Origin: Litsea cubeba
Taxonomy: Eukaryota; Streptophyta; Magnoliopsida; Laurales; Lauraceae
Assembly: GCA_012931725.1 (NCBI GenBank)
Contig: CM022945.1
Coordinates: 19,392,580-19,456,579 of the forward strand
Reading direction: 5' to 3'
Length of the DNA: 64,000 bases
In this document: positions 44,161-57,500 of the stretch, one piece after another
How positions within the stretch are numbered: the first letter of the stretch is position 1
Layout: each line of letters starts with the position of its first letter
Made by a program: the position numbers and the translations under genes
The notes under the pieces: model-generated
Told to the model about the DNA's origin: nothing
Database searches by the model: none
The model's input: the letters and a program-made list of their open reading frames with translations, nothing else

Positions 44161-46734
44161 GAGACCTGAGGCTTTGAACAGGGCACTGGCTTTTTTGGTA
44201 TCTCCTTAGGTTTATCCACTGGATGTCTCGAGATCACGTTCAGTTTATCCACCGGTTGATGATCCTTTTTCTGTTCCAAATAATGCTTTTGCGAAGTAGC
44301 CTGCGACTTTGACAAAGGTGCTTTACTTGCAACAGGGACGGAATTCTTTGCACTCCCTAGAGCAGCCTTCTTCTTTTCCACGGCAGTGGTAGATATCTTA
44401 GGGAGGGGAACTTTTGGCCCCAGAGGCCTGCCAGGTCCATTTCCAATGTCGCTTCCAAGCAATTTTCTTGGACCACCTGAATGTTGCTCGGGTCTACTTG
44501 TTGAGGCCACTTTTGGGTGAGCCACTTTGGTTGGCATCTGTCGGCTTGTAGACACTGACTTCCTCTCTGCATGGCCATTGGAAATAGACTTAACAGTTTT
44601 GCTTATTGATGGCACCACCTTGCTCTTTAATGGCACTTGAGCTGGTCGAGCATTTTCCACATCAGCAGAAACCTGTATAAATTTCCTCCTTAAAAAATTA
44701 AGTATAATTAATGTCATGTAATTTAAAAAATATATATGTCGACCCATTGTTGGAACAGTAGAAGGCACGCCCTCCTCTCCATGGAGAAGACCAGGGTCGA
44801 TCCTTGTTAGGTAGTTTGAAAAACCAAAAAAATTGCCAATGATGCAAGGTCTATTAAAACTTAATAATAAACGTATGAAATGTATCTAACGTACCAGAAG
44901 TCGGAACTGGCCCATTTCTAGGTGCAGACTCTTTCAAAGGGATAGGGAGTTCCACATCATCAGACATTAGAAAAGAGTAGTCACGAGTGTCTCTAAGCTT
45001 CTGTACTTTCATTTTTAACTGCAATAACAAGGCAATTAGTTGCATACACAGGTATCTCAGAAGACTTCAGTGGGGTTACTCATACCTCATTCACAGCTTT
45101 TGGTGGCGGGCGACGTTCACTGTCTCTTTTTTCCTCATTTGAGGACAAGGGCATCTTTTTTCCCTACCAAATGCAACTAATATCATCATCATCATCATCA
45201 AAGCCTAGTCCCATCTTTGTAGGGTTGGCAAATACAAGTAAAATATAAATTATGGCTTTAAAAAAAGAAAAAAAAAACAATATTTATAAAAGCTAAGAAA
45301 TTTGAATACATACCCCAGTGTTTGAATTTGGAGTCCTAGCATGAATATGCTGAGTTTCTAAAATTGATTTGCTTTCTTCAAGTACTCTTTAAGCAATAAC
45401 AGGCTGGGAAGGACCAAAGAAAGAGCCATAACTGCAGAACAAGACAACACACCATCTCGATTACAGAGATGAGGATTGAATGCCAAAAAGAGCCTCCATG
45501 AATTAGTCTCTTTTTTTAAGGAAAAAAAGTGTGAACCCATCAAGGGATTTAGGGAAAGCCCTTGGGTTTCCACACAGTGCAAAGGATTTTTACAAAAAAA
45601 AAAAAAAAAAGAAAGAAAGAAAGAAAATAAATACTAAGGATTGAAATCAATTTGTGACCTATAAATGCCTTCTTCCCTTGCAAGAGAAGGAGTCAGTGTA
45701 GCAGCATGCCTTGGAGCATGAACCAATTATCCTAGATGTCCATTACAATGTTGAGAATTTCACCTGTGCTTATCACTTTCGCTCAAACATTGTTTCGGTT
45801 TTGATTTGTGATTGTAACATTTCGGTTGATTCAACATTTCAGCATTTAATTTCAGAGTTAGACTAAAAAATCTCAGTTGGTTCAGCATCTCAATTTAGAG
45901 TTTTGTTTCAGAAAAATATCAAGAATTTTAAAAAACACACATTTTAAAATAGTTAAAAAGTTAGATAAACTATACATTTAAAGAAAAAAAAAAGTAGGGC
46001 ATCACCAAAGTAAACTATATAATCATGAGAATTTTTTTACCTCAATTTTCTGCTCCACTAGAGGAGCAATTTAAAAAAGTGCATGCTCATATTTTACACA
46101 AATTGCTTAATTTTCCTCCCTACATAGAAAAAGTATACCACCAAACATATTTATAACCTTGAAAACCGTGAAAAGATCATTCTAATTGGCAAGCCATCAG
46201 AAATCATCACATGATCAAATTGGTCATCCTAATCCTATTGAAGAAAATCGTCACATGAAGGAGTTAAACCTTTTGTGATCAAAAGCTTATTATTTAGAAT
46301 TTAATCTTCTGCTCTTACAAATTACGATTTTATTATTATAACTAAATCTTGCAACTCCTTTTAAAACACATATATCACATTTTTATGCAAAATCCAACCA
46401 ATGAAATGGATATGTTTGTCCCACTTTTTTCTTTGATATCACCTCTTTAAACCTTTTAAAAGCCCACAGCAACTGATATCTTCTCTAACTTGTATCAAGC
46501 ATTCATGCAAGGCTTAATTTGTCTTGGATACCAAGTAATACAAAAGCTAGAATCTAGCGCAACCACGCAAGCAGAATTATGGTTAAGCATCTATCACTGA
46601 GTAGACCATGTTTGGGTGTGCATTGTAGATTTCCCAAACAACACTTCCACAGCCCAAAAACAAAATTGAAAGGTTAGATCAATGAGAGATACTACTCCAT
46701 CAGTAGAAAAAAAAAAAAGCTTCATTAATATGCA

Positions 46735-48158
46735 CAGGGGCGGACCCAGGCTTTGGTTGCCCCAGGTTGATTTTAAAATCTGGATTGATTTAAATGGGCC
46801 CCTCAACCATGCCCCATACATATTTGTCTAAACAGTACACAATTGCCCCATGTCCGAAGCACATATGTCTAAATGGTAAACAATTGCCCCACATGCGGAA
46901 AAGAAAATACTCCTTATTCTCTTCCGACATCTTCTTTAAGTCGAGAGTCCGAGTTAATCTTCGTGTCACGCTGAACTAGCTCCTCGTTGCCGGTCTTTGT
47001 GCAAACTACTGCATCTTCAAGACCTCATCTGTTGAACCTCTTTCGTGGTTAGTCTCTCTATCTCCAAATAACCTTAAATAATTGAATCATGTGTGTCTCT
47101 CTCTCCCTCCCTTGATCTAGTATAATCTTAATTACTTAGTACCTAAATCTGATCCCCTGATCTCCAAATCCTAATTCCAAATCCTAAATCTCCAATTTTC
47201 AATCCAAACCCTAAGTCTTAAATCACCAAATCTTAGCGTGTCTACAAATCCGAAGACGACCAAATCCACTCCCGTTATTTGGTTGTTAGGGTTGTCTGTA
47301 GATGCTATCGCATTCTCCATTATTTTTTTCTAAATAGGATTCTGTCACTTCTATGCATAATTGAATTGGATTATTTGATACTTGAATATCAGCCCGCAAT
47401 TGTGGGTTATTTATTAGTGGATCTTTTCCGGTCATTAGAAATGTGTCGCCGAATTGAACCCTATGCAGGGATTGAGGAATAGCTAATTTTATAAAGGTAT
47501 ATTAAACTTGATGTTCTAAATTATCTTGTCTTCCTACCCCCACTATGATTCAAAGATGGAATTTCACTCCGGTTATCAACAAGTTGGAGGGATTGAGGAA
47601 GTGAAAAAGGGAAAGGACGGGTGTCCATTGCCGCAAAAGTTTTGAATACAAAATGTTCTTGTATTTAGTTTTTTTTTTTTTCCACACACCTACTCACCTT
47701 GAATTTGGACACACCTTCTACACTTTGAATTTGCAGTGATCTCTATTGAGCATTGATTTTGACATATAAATTTGAGTGAAACAGGATAGTGTAAGTTTGG
47801 TTGTTTGAGTATCTAAAATTTAGGTTAGAATCATTTTTTATCCATGTAATACTTTTTGGTACTTCTAATTAACATTCTAACCTTTTCATTGTCATATCTC
47901 CAATAACTTTCGTGCATAGTTGAGTTCCACGTGAGTTTGACATTTTCTAAAGAAAAATGTGTAGATACTATTTTGAAGTTGAAAACCATCGAAGACAATA
48001 GTAAAAAACTTTGTTTTAGAGTTGAGATGACTTTTGATGAGAGAAAAAGTATGTTGGTTATAGTAATAATGTGAAAAAAGTCTAGCAAAAAATATGGTAC
48101 ACTTTTTTAGTTGACCATTGTTTGCCCCACCCAAATAAAAATCTTGGGTCCGCGACTG
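46735..48158. mobile_element. Non-autonomous hAT element (CAGGGGC type)
   Basis: 1,424 bases from CAGGGGCGGACCCAGG to CTTGGGTCCGCGACTG, inverted ends matching at 13 of 16 positions. Target duplication AATATGCA (46727-46734 and 48159-48166), 8 bases. No transposase frame. The 5' third resembles a gene leader (CTCTCTCTCCCTCC, CCTAATTCC repeats). Lies in the intron between SPT2 exons 48326-48575 and 45314-45431. Confidence 0.93.
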
Positions 48159-49092
48159 AATATGCATGTACATAAATCTATAAATTTTGCACTTTATAAT
48201 TAAAAGGACACAGTTTTTTGCATGGAGGTTTCACTAAATGCTAAAATAATGATAAGGTACTGAAAAGATGTTCAAAATCTAGCATCAACTTCAGGCATAA
48301 GATAATGGAATAATGGATCACTAACTTGTCATATGGCAGTTTCTTCTTCTCCTGAGAAGAGCCAATAGTGGATGCCGATTCATTCTTCAACCGCTGTCTA
48401 GCTGCTTCTTTTAGACGTTGTCTCCTCGAGGTATTCTAATTCCTCCTTGGTGGGTGTGGGATCTTCTTTCTCATGCTCTTCTTCTTCCTCTTCACTACCC
48501 TCCTCATATTCCATTCCTTCCTCTTCAAAGATCTTCCCCATCCTCTTCGTATTCATCTAAATCTCTATGCATTTCCTACACACAGAGTAAAATAAAAAAA
48601 AAATCCAGACATTTTCTCTCTTTGCCATCATTAGAAAGGAAGAAAAACCCCTCTGCAAAACCTTGAAAACTTACATTTCTTTCATATACCCGCATTACTC
48701 CTTTTCCTTTGAGAACCTAGATTATAGTACTGAAGAAATATGACACCAGATAATCAATACCAAGAAGATATCATATATTAATTGGGGAAAAGAAGAGAGA
48801 GCAGGCCTATCTTTTTCTGATAATGTAAGATTATACGCAGAAAAAAAACAGATTTAGGGCAAAAATGCATACAGATCAATCCATATAAAAGAATCTGACA
48901 GGAAGAAACGGGGGAGTGGGGGTTGGGGGGAAAGGATGAGGTTAATTATACTGTCAGAAACACCAAAATCGAAGATTTAACAAAACCGAATCACCTAGAA
49001 TCAAAGGAAACCCTAAAACCCACATGCGATCTATAAAAGAAGATATAGAAACAATTTAAAACACAATGAATAATTAAGTTTCAGCATCTTAC

Positions 49093-49300
49093 CTCTCCAA
49101 TGATAAAAGGGACGGAAATAGATCGAATTCAAGCTGGATTTTTTTCCAAACAAAAACCTAGATCGAGGAGAGCCAAGGAAACGCAGATCCAACGCAAAAA
49201 AAAAAAAAGCAGCAGCACGAGACCGAAATCCGAAACTTCAGCAGGCCGAATCGAAGAAGACGTTCTGCAACCTGTAGAAAACTCAGTGCCCGGAACCTTC
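49093..49300 (-). other. Probable 5' UTR exon and promoter-proximal region of the SPT2-type gene
   Basis: Upstream of the SPT2 start, a pyrimidine-rich stretch on the minus strand ends at a good donor (GAGAG|GTAAGATG, boundary at 49093). It has no open frame that joins the coding exons, so I read it as a non-coding first exon. The 5' limit is a guess. Confidence 0.45.
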
Positions 49301-49310
49301 TCCTAGCGCG

Positions 49311-49733
49311 CGGATGCGCGGTTAAATCATTTTCGTTTCGTAGCGCGGTTCCACCGATTTTATTTTTAGAGCACGGTTCGATTAAATAGGAAGCGAACCT
49401 TGTAGAATTTTAATTTTTTATGTATTTTTTTCTTATAAAATTTGATATTTATTTTTTGAATGAAGAAAATTTTCTTGACTTATTAATTATTATTTATTTT
49501 ATGTGATCAAATTATAAAATTAATTTTTTCTCTATTTTTGATATTTGAATATATGAATAAAATATATTTGTGCCCATTAATTAAGTGTTACAGAGGCGCT
49601 CTAAATATATAATTATTTTAAAACTTAACGTTTCGCCGCTCCCGCTCTCGCTCCCACCTTTGCTCTCGCGCTCTGGGCACTCAGGTAGAAAAATGAGGAG
49701 AGGAGATTATTTGGTTACTCACTTCCTCCAGCC
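49311..49733. other. Intergenic AT-rich stretch
   Basis: Between the SPT2-type gene and the Tourist-like MITE. It includes a GC-rich patch (CGCTCCCGCTCTCGCTCCC) near 49635 and nothing that can be called a gene. Confidence 0.45.
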
Positions 49734-49736
49734 TTA

Positions 49737-50318
49737 GGCCCGTTTGGTAACTTGACTAGTAAAGTCAAGTAAAGTTAAATCATCCTAAACATCACATCAA
49801 AAGCACTTTTTCTCAAAACTCCCTCCAACTTTTCCAACAAAAAGTAAAAAAGTAACCACATTTATTAACTAAAAGACAAAAAAAACTCCATTTTCCATAC
49901 TAAAAGTCAACAATATTCCATCACAAACAACTAAAAATAAAATATCATTATAACTCACTACATATTTTATTCATACTTTTCATTTCACTTCACTCCCCTT
50001 GACTTTAATAGTAAAATGCCAAACGGGCACCAAAAGTGTATGGCACTTAACTAGTTAAAGTGAAACTAGACAAAAAATGATAAGGGGTCACATAAAAAAA
50101 GTACACAATTTCAATATTCCCATCCAATTTTTCAAAAAAAGTTAAAAAAAAACCTCCTTTCTCTACTAAAAGACAAAAAATTCCACTATTTTATACAAAA
50201 AGTCAAAAAGATTCCATACCAAACAATAAAAAACAAAACACCATCATAATACCTTTTATTTTATTCTCTCTTAATTCATCTCACCATATTTCAATTCACC
50301 ACACATCCAAATAGGCCT
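49737..50318. mobile_element. Tourist-like MITE made of two units
   Basis: Ends GGCCCGTTTGG and CCAAATAGGCCT form an inverted repeat, flanked by TTA on both sides (49734-49736 and 50319-50321), the 3-base duplication of PIF/Harbinger elements. Inside, two similar units of about 290 bases follow head to tail (CTAAAAGACAAAAAA..., CCATACTAAAAGTCAA / ATACAAAAAGTCAAAAAG). A second internal end CCAAACGGGC lies at about 50019-50028. Confidence 0.7.
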
Positions 50319-50392
50319 TTAGAAAAAGGAAAGGAATAGGATTCAGATAAAACAGAAATAACCCTAACGCACGCATGGTGCGCACTCCGGAC

Positions 50393-51385
50393 CATGGTTT
50401 TAAAAACTGGCCGACACCGAACCGATATCTCGCTGAGATATCGGTATCGGCGATACCGAGTTACATATCGGCCGTGATGATATCTCGGTCGATATTTTGA
50501 AAATATCGGCCGATATCCTTTTTTTTTTTTTTTGGCGCTGCCCCCTGGACCCCCGCGAGCTGACTGGTCAGCTCGACCCCCGCCGGGGGATACCCCCGGA
50601 CCCCTTCTGCGAAGCGCATGTTTTAGAGAAGTGGCAATCAAGAAGACAAAATTATCCTACTTGACCATGATAGCTAGGACTCTTTTGCTAATTGTCTTTC
50701 TTTTTTTTTGTGCTTTGATGTCTATTATTATCATAAGCTACTAGATATGATATTAAACCTATTTAATTATGTTTGGAATGATATAGTAGTAAAGATTGTG
50801 TAATACACTAATTCATGAACCAAAAGGCTTTATATTGAGTTAGATTCGATGTTACTCACTTATTTTTTCCTAGATCTAGTATTTTAAAGTGTAGATCTAA
50901 ATTTTTTTATTTTCAAAATTTGGGGATTTTCTTGAAATCAATTCCATTTTTTCACATTAGCGTTCAAATGCATTGATAATGTGTTAGTTTAAAATAGATC
51001 TATACTTTTGGAACAAAAAAGTATGAGTTTTTGCCAAAAATTGTGGTTACATTATGTCAAATTTATGATATTTCATCTTATTGATCATGAGCATCAATAA
51101 TGGTTGCATTATATAAAATACTGGAGAATAAAGCGAACAGCGACACAGACAGGACTCATAACTTAAGGTGACCGAGATTTTGATTTATTGTTGTTACTAA
51201 TGGAAAAAAAATATTGTTTTCCAACATTTTCTAATATTTTGGATTTTTAAAATATTTTTGTAAATTTTTTTTATTAAAAAAAAATTCACACCGGGACAAC
51301 CGCGATGGATAGATATCCTCGATGATATCGGTGACGATATCGATTTTTCGGCCACACCCGAGCCGATACCGAGATTTTAAACCAT
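50393..51385. mobile_element. Mutator-like element with GATATCGG-rich ends
   Basis: Flanked by the perfect 9-base duplication ACTCCGGAC (50384-50392 and 51386-51394), as expected for Mutator-like elements. Inverted ends (C)ATGGTTTTAAAA / TTTTAAACCAT, then many CGATATC and ATATCGG words at both ends. A GC-rich insert at 50535-50620 is unlike the rest. Confidence 0.82.
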
Positions 51386-51571
51386 ACTCCGGACGCTGAA
51401 AGGCATGTTCGGCTTATTATGCTTGGCTCGCCATCCCCACTTCTTCTTTTTGTTTCCAAGTTTGTTTCTCGTGCAAACTTCATTCGGTGTTTTGTTTATT
51501 AGGGTTTGGCAGGAGTTTGAAGGAAGCAGAGACGGAGAACCGCTATACCAACTGCAAGGTCCAATCTGGAA

Positions 51572-54500
51572 ATGGATTGCAGAGAGAATGAAATGCCATC
51601 TGAATTGGCTCACATGGCACAGCTTTTCATGGATTTCATGACACGGTAAATATTAGATATGTAACCAATTCTCCTCGATTCCCCTTTTTCTTTCCTGTTG
51701 TTGTTTTGTTTAAGCTGACTGTCTGCATGCTTCCTTTTGTTAGTTCTTCATTTTTGGCAATCGCATGTTCCTCCATCTTTCATTTTTGTACTGATCTAAA
51801 GACCTCTGGGGATCCAGTGGAAAGAAAATTAGGGAAATGTTGTTGCATGAAGAGTACGAGTTTTTAGCAAGCTCTGATGGAAAATCTTAAATAATTTCCC
51901 AGTTCTTAATGTCTCGATGCTTCCTTGTATATTTGCTAAGCCTCCATCTCTCTTTTGACAGTGATTCTAAAAGAGGAAGTACTGGAAAGGAAATTTGGTG
52001 AATGCTGTTAGCTTAGCTCGTTATTTATTAATGAAGCTTGTAAATATTACAGAACCCCTTCAGACTTGGGGAGAATCTGATAAAACTTGAAAAAAAAGAA
52101 GAAGAAACACAATAAATTAATGGAGATATCACAATCAGTGGGCCTATATGACTAGACTAGACACTCATCCAACATGAGGCCTTTCACTTATATAAAAATG
52201 ATGATGAAATATATGATTTCCACCAACCACATTCACTTTAGCTTGGGTGAGCATTTGGTTCATGTAGGCATTATCAAGTTGCTAACCAATACACTCAAAG
52301 TGCCTAGGTGTTAGAGGTGCGGAAAATTTACTACTTACCTTTCCGTGATCTAGAATGTTCGTTTGTAGGTTCCTGATGGCACGCATCTCATAATTCTAGC
52401 AATCCATTGTTTCACTTCTTCAGTAAATATAGGTAACAGGCTATGAGCAGCATTAAGAAAGTGCAGATAGTTTTTTTTTTTTCTACAAGCTCGTCTCTTC
52501 CTTCTTGTCCAACCTCCAACCTAGTGACCTATCTGGACCTATGAGAAAATGTGATCATGTTGTTTGGACCATGAAGAAAAAAGCATATCCATCAATGATA
52601 ACACATCTCAAGATGCCACTACATAAACATCTCTAGTTTCAATTCCTATTGGGAAAATAATAAATTTCATAAGGACTGAACATATTTGTTTCCTTATGGA
52701 TTGGGATAATTTTCTTACATATTAAATGAGTTTGACCAGTTACTTCATCTGTATTAGTGTTTTCCTAACTCTGTCTTTTACTTTATTAGTTTCTATTTAC
52801 CCTTCATATTTGCAAAGAAGTCATAACATATTTTTCTGGAATCTCAAGTGGTAGTTTTTACTTTTTCTATAGGATTACAAAACTTGAAGAGTTGGTTGCA
52901 GTGAGTGGTAGGTTGCTTGCTGGGTTTCACCAAGAGCTAGGTGAGTGTCAGCGAGTCACTATTTTTCACTTTCTGTTTTTCCCTTGTTACAGATTCTAGT
53001 ATGATGTTTGATATGCTGCTGCCAGTGATCATAAGTCCACTACATTTTTGCTGTTTCTCAACTTTGAGTTCTTAGTCCTGATGACTGTACTGCATTGACT
53101 TTTGCTATCCTCCTGCTGCTCCTCACCTTTGCATGATGTAACCTGCCAAGTTAATGACCTCCCTGCACATAGTCGCTGGCCCAAATATCAACTGAATTCA
53201 GTGATAAATATATTATTTTGAATAGTTCAGTACACACACACCATTGCCTTTACATCAATGGAATATATAACTAAGGGTTTTACACAATACACATATTTAG
53301 CCCAATAATGCATTTCACTCTTGTTGGGAATTTGGGCCAGTTCCTAATGCATGGAGAGGCATGCAATATGAGTGGGCTGGGTCATACAAAGTTGGGTTCT
53401 GCATCGGTCACACAGCCGGTCTATGATGCTAGTGGCAGGATAGGATAATATCTCTTTGTATTTAATCCTTTATTCCTTTACACAATTTTTAAGAGGGATT
53501 CAGTTTCACATCTTTGACTCATAATATCCAACAGGGAAAATAAGCTTTTCAATGAATCTACCAGTGGCTAGGAACATTTTTAACAGATGTTTGTATTCAT
53601 ATAGTTTTATTGTAACATTGAGTTTGCATGTCAGATGAGGCTTGTTTGTTTGCCTTTAGTTTTGCTCATAAACATCAATTTATTATCCTGTATTCAGTGT
53701 AAAGCCATATTATTGTAATTTGTAATTGCTATTTGCCATGTTCTATTAAATGATTTTGGGTGGATGGTCAAGCTTGCTAAGGTCACAAACAATTAGAATT
53801 TATTGAGTTTATATTATAGACATAGAGTGCTGCTTACATTTTTTTAAGAAAACCTTATGCAAATTTAAAAATGAATTTCCCTTTGTCTTGAATTTACATC
53901 CTTTTTGTGGCAAGAAATCTCTAAGTCAATATGGTTGTCCTTTGAAGCAGAGTTACTTCGAAAGCCTCCGCTACAGGAGACATCAAAAGTGGCTCACTCT
54001 ATTATTAAAGCTAATCACACGGAAAGAATGAAAGCATATGTTGAAGTGGGATGTAGGCATGTTCTGATTGCCGTGCAGGATACAATCAAGTGTAAGGATA
54101 AATTAATTTTCTTCTTTGAATTATTTGCTGGATAACATGGAAACATCTATCGGTTTTCATCTCTGACATGCATGTTTTCTTAACAATTAATTTGCACAAA
54201 AGATAGCATCTTGAACCTACTTACCTAAGGGACCCAGCATAGTTGGGGATAACAAAAAACTATATGAAGTACATGCTATTTTCTGGACCATTCCTGTGGT
54301 TCTTTTTATCCATTGTAAATAGCAGCAACCAATGGCTTCAAATGTTTAATTCAGGTTTGTAAGGAATCTCCTTCCATATTGGTGGGGGCTCTCCACATTC
54401 AATGGTACAATTGACTGGCTGTTTTTTTTACACAAGGGAACAAGTCATCAAACTACAGTTTCTTGATTGAATTTCATCAAATTCTGAATCAGCCTCCCTT

Positions 54501-57500
54501 AAAGCTTAGGAGGAAATTCCGTAAGCTTACGCTTGTGGGGCCCACCCTTGATCCATTCAAATGGAGCAAACACACAACCCCCTTGAAGTGCACATGTCCA
54601 CCAACTTTTGGTTAGATCCGAAGTTATTGGACCGTTGGATCGACTGTATACCGATCCGAATGGACTTTGACCATTAAACTTTTGGAGCCTAGATGGAGAT
54701 GACAGAAATCACGGTTGTGGCTGATTTTTTGCAGAGAGGAGGGTCCTACGGAGTCCTTCAAATCCCCCCCCCCCCCCCCCCCCCCCAATCCCCATCCCCA
54801 TCCCCATGTGGGTCCCCAGGTGGGCCCCACCAAATACTTGAGCTTATCTTATCCTAAGCTTGAGCTTAGGAGAGCCTTGCCCATATATATATATATATAT
54901 ATATCACCCTCCCTTAGTTCACTAATTCTGAATCATGTTTGATCTAATCGAGTTTCATTGAATTCCCACCATTCTCCTTGTCAGTTTGATTTCGATTCTA
55001 TGAGATTGTTTTTATTCAAATTGATTTGAGTGATAGAACAACCTCCGGATCGCATCAATCCTTTTCTGCAAAAGATTGAACGATAGATTGTTTGGTCGAC
55101 TCAAAACCAACCTGGATCGATTGATCGAAAGAGGGTAAAAAAGGCAATCTTTGCCTAAAGGGATCAAATATCACTCAATAGAATACATAATGTTCATTGT
55201 CAACTCCAACTTACTCGGGAAGCCCACTTTGGATGGACAGCAGGTGGTAATCATATATATATATATATTATGTCAGTACTGGAAGAGTGGAATAATGTTG
55301 AAGCCATTTATTTCCCAAGGAAATTAGTGGGCCTCAAAACTTGTGAATCTAGAATGCAAAATATGCTTTATTTTGTTATATATCTGGCATATGAATGGTG
55401 TCCACTAGCCATCTTACTTTCTAATAGGATTGCAATTGGAATTCACTATGTGGTCCTGATGTATACATAGGGCTTAAGCTTCATGCTCGGCTCTGACCCA
55501 CAAGGAGCTAGAATGTTTTGGTCAAGATAATGATGATGCAGACCCCAGTTTGGCTCTGTCACTATGGAAATTTGGTTGGTTAAATAGGAACTTATTTGGG
55601 TTGACTTAACATTGTCACGTATGGAATGATGGGATCATGAAAACCTAGTTTTCCTAGATTTTGGAGAAGTCATGCTTGGTTTTCTTGGTCTTACCCAAAG
55701 ATGAATGAAGATGGTCGTCAACTGCTTTTATCTGAGCATTTTATAATTTGAAGGTGGATTTTAAATAACTTTGACTGCCTAGTGGCTGGTAGGACTCTGA
55801 AGTCTGAAGGAGTTTGCAGACATTTCCAGATTTAACCAATGGAGATATGGTGGGAATTGTGATTTGATGCTTTTTTAGCATGTGGCTTGGCATGCTTCTG
55901 ATTTATAATTAGCCTTTTAATTGTACTCTTGTTTAATGATAAAAGTAGTTGCCATTTCAAAAAAGGAAAAAGAGTATTTAGAAAAGGACAGGAATCACTC
56001 CTTGCTACTATCATTTCGACACTGAAAATCCTTTTTCCAAGTATTAGAAGTATATACAGAGTTCTTGCTCAATCATTTCATGCAAAACATGCAAGTGATC
56101 CCTTTTTAATCATCTGTCTAGACTGTGGGACCCCATGGCTTGTTGTGGCCCCACTTGGATCCTCCGAGGCTTTTGGATTTGCATATTTTCCCTGGCTTTA
56201 AGAACTCCTCTTGAGTTTTCTTGTGGTCACTTGGATCCAATATAATTTGCACCATTCTGTAGTTCCAATCCTTTCAACTCTCTAATGGTGTACATGACTA
56301 ATAGTTGGATCGTCCACCCAGCAGTTGAATTGAGGCGTGGGCACTGGTGAATGGATGGATCCCATGTAAGATTAATATAAATTCGGATCATTATATGGTG
56401 TCCATCCTACTTGTGATCTTGTAGCTAATTACCACCTTTGATCTTGAAAAACAAAATCAATGGAGGGACTGGTATTGGATATCACTGGTCAGATCTCAAC
56501 ATCTGAATAATCTTCTCTCTTACTATCCATGTTTGGAATCTTTTCACCTTTTATGATATATAACTGGCTCAGTTTGTTGATGTGGATGGAATTCTTGTTT
56601 AAAAGATGTGTTGTCTTTAATTTCTTGCTCTCCTGCAACCTTTTCATCAATCATTTCTTCCTCCAATTTTGTTTCATTGACTTTCTTCGCCGATTTGAAG
56701 TTTTCAATTGAGGTTGCATCGTCGTCGTTGGTATTATTTTTTCTTCCCCTTCCTCTATTTTCTTTTGTGGAGCTTATGAGGCTCTCAAGGACTTTAGATT
56801 TATGATACATGAAATTGTATTTGATTTCATTTGTGTTGGTTTGATCATCATGCTGTATGTTTCTCTTTTCAAGCCCTGGTCTTTGAAGAAGAATCTGTGT
56901 TACATAAACATTCCTAAGAAATACATCACAGTTCACACCATGTCATTTTTGTACCTTTTGATATTGAGCTATTGCAATTACTTGAATAAGTTACTTATTA
57001 AAAAAAGAATATAACAGTCATACATGCTCAACAAGTACCGTAACCATATCATTTACTCTTTGTTTATTATTTTTTTCCTTTAAAATTTTTAAATCATTGA
57101 AGAGAGGAGCTAGACATAATAACTGTGTGTCTTTTCATGGTTTACAAATGTGCATACAGAAGTACATGCATGCCAACGAGGACTTCAGGAACATCTTGCC
57201 AAAGGTCACTTTCGTCACCATCTTTCTCTGTCTAATGCATATCTTTAATGTTGTGTTTTTTTATCGATACTTTTGAGATATGAATTAATTTTCCAAAGAA
57301 AAGATGTGAATTTATTGGATTTTGTACTTTGATTTCTTTGTGCAATTTTATTTATTTATTTATTTTTGCGGGGGTTGAATTTTCTCTAGAGGGCCCAAAA
57401 CATGATTAAGAAAACACAAATCCAACATTCCATGATAGTATGGAATAACCTACATGCAAATTTCATAAAAAAAGGGACATTCCATGATATCATTATTCCA

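Larger units (their letters stand above)
40993..48695 (-). pseudogene. SPT2: SPT2 chromatin protein homologue, disrupted
   Basis: Exons in transcript order: 48675-48695 (start, MRVYERN), 48326-48575 (acidic stretch then RQRLKEAARQRL), 45314-45431 (GSFFGPSQPVIA), 45085-45163, 44895-45018 (KLRDTRDYSFLMSDD), 44166-about 44672 (Ser/Lys/Pro-rich), 43818-about 43936, 42076-42165, 40993-41095 (ending RKEAKKRKL, stop). The last three exons form the SPT2 domain (NMFGYNPKKY, DDISKEERRSAK, acidic and coiled). Known: SPT2 proteins bind histones H3-H4 and act in transcription-coupled chromatin reassembly in the nucleus. Lesions seen: CAA to TAA stop at 45389-45391; one-base shifts near 48520, 48425 and 45119; phase mismatches at the 44895/44672 junction and near 43942. 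The shifts read as extra single bases, so assembly error is possible, but the 2,085 coding bases of the neighbouring SS5 gene show none. Most likely a young pseudogene. Confidence 0.82.

Noticed and set aside
56544..56936. Minus-strand frame of 130 codons in intron 3 of the DUF7795-like gene
   Set aside because: Lys/Glu/Asn-rich low-complexity frame with no known motif; no supporting splice structure.
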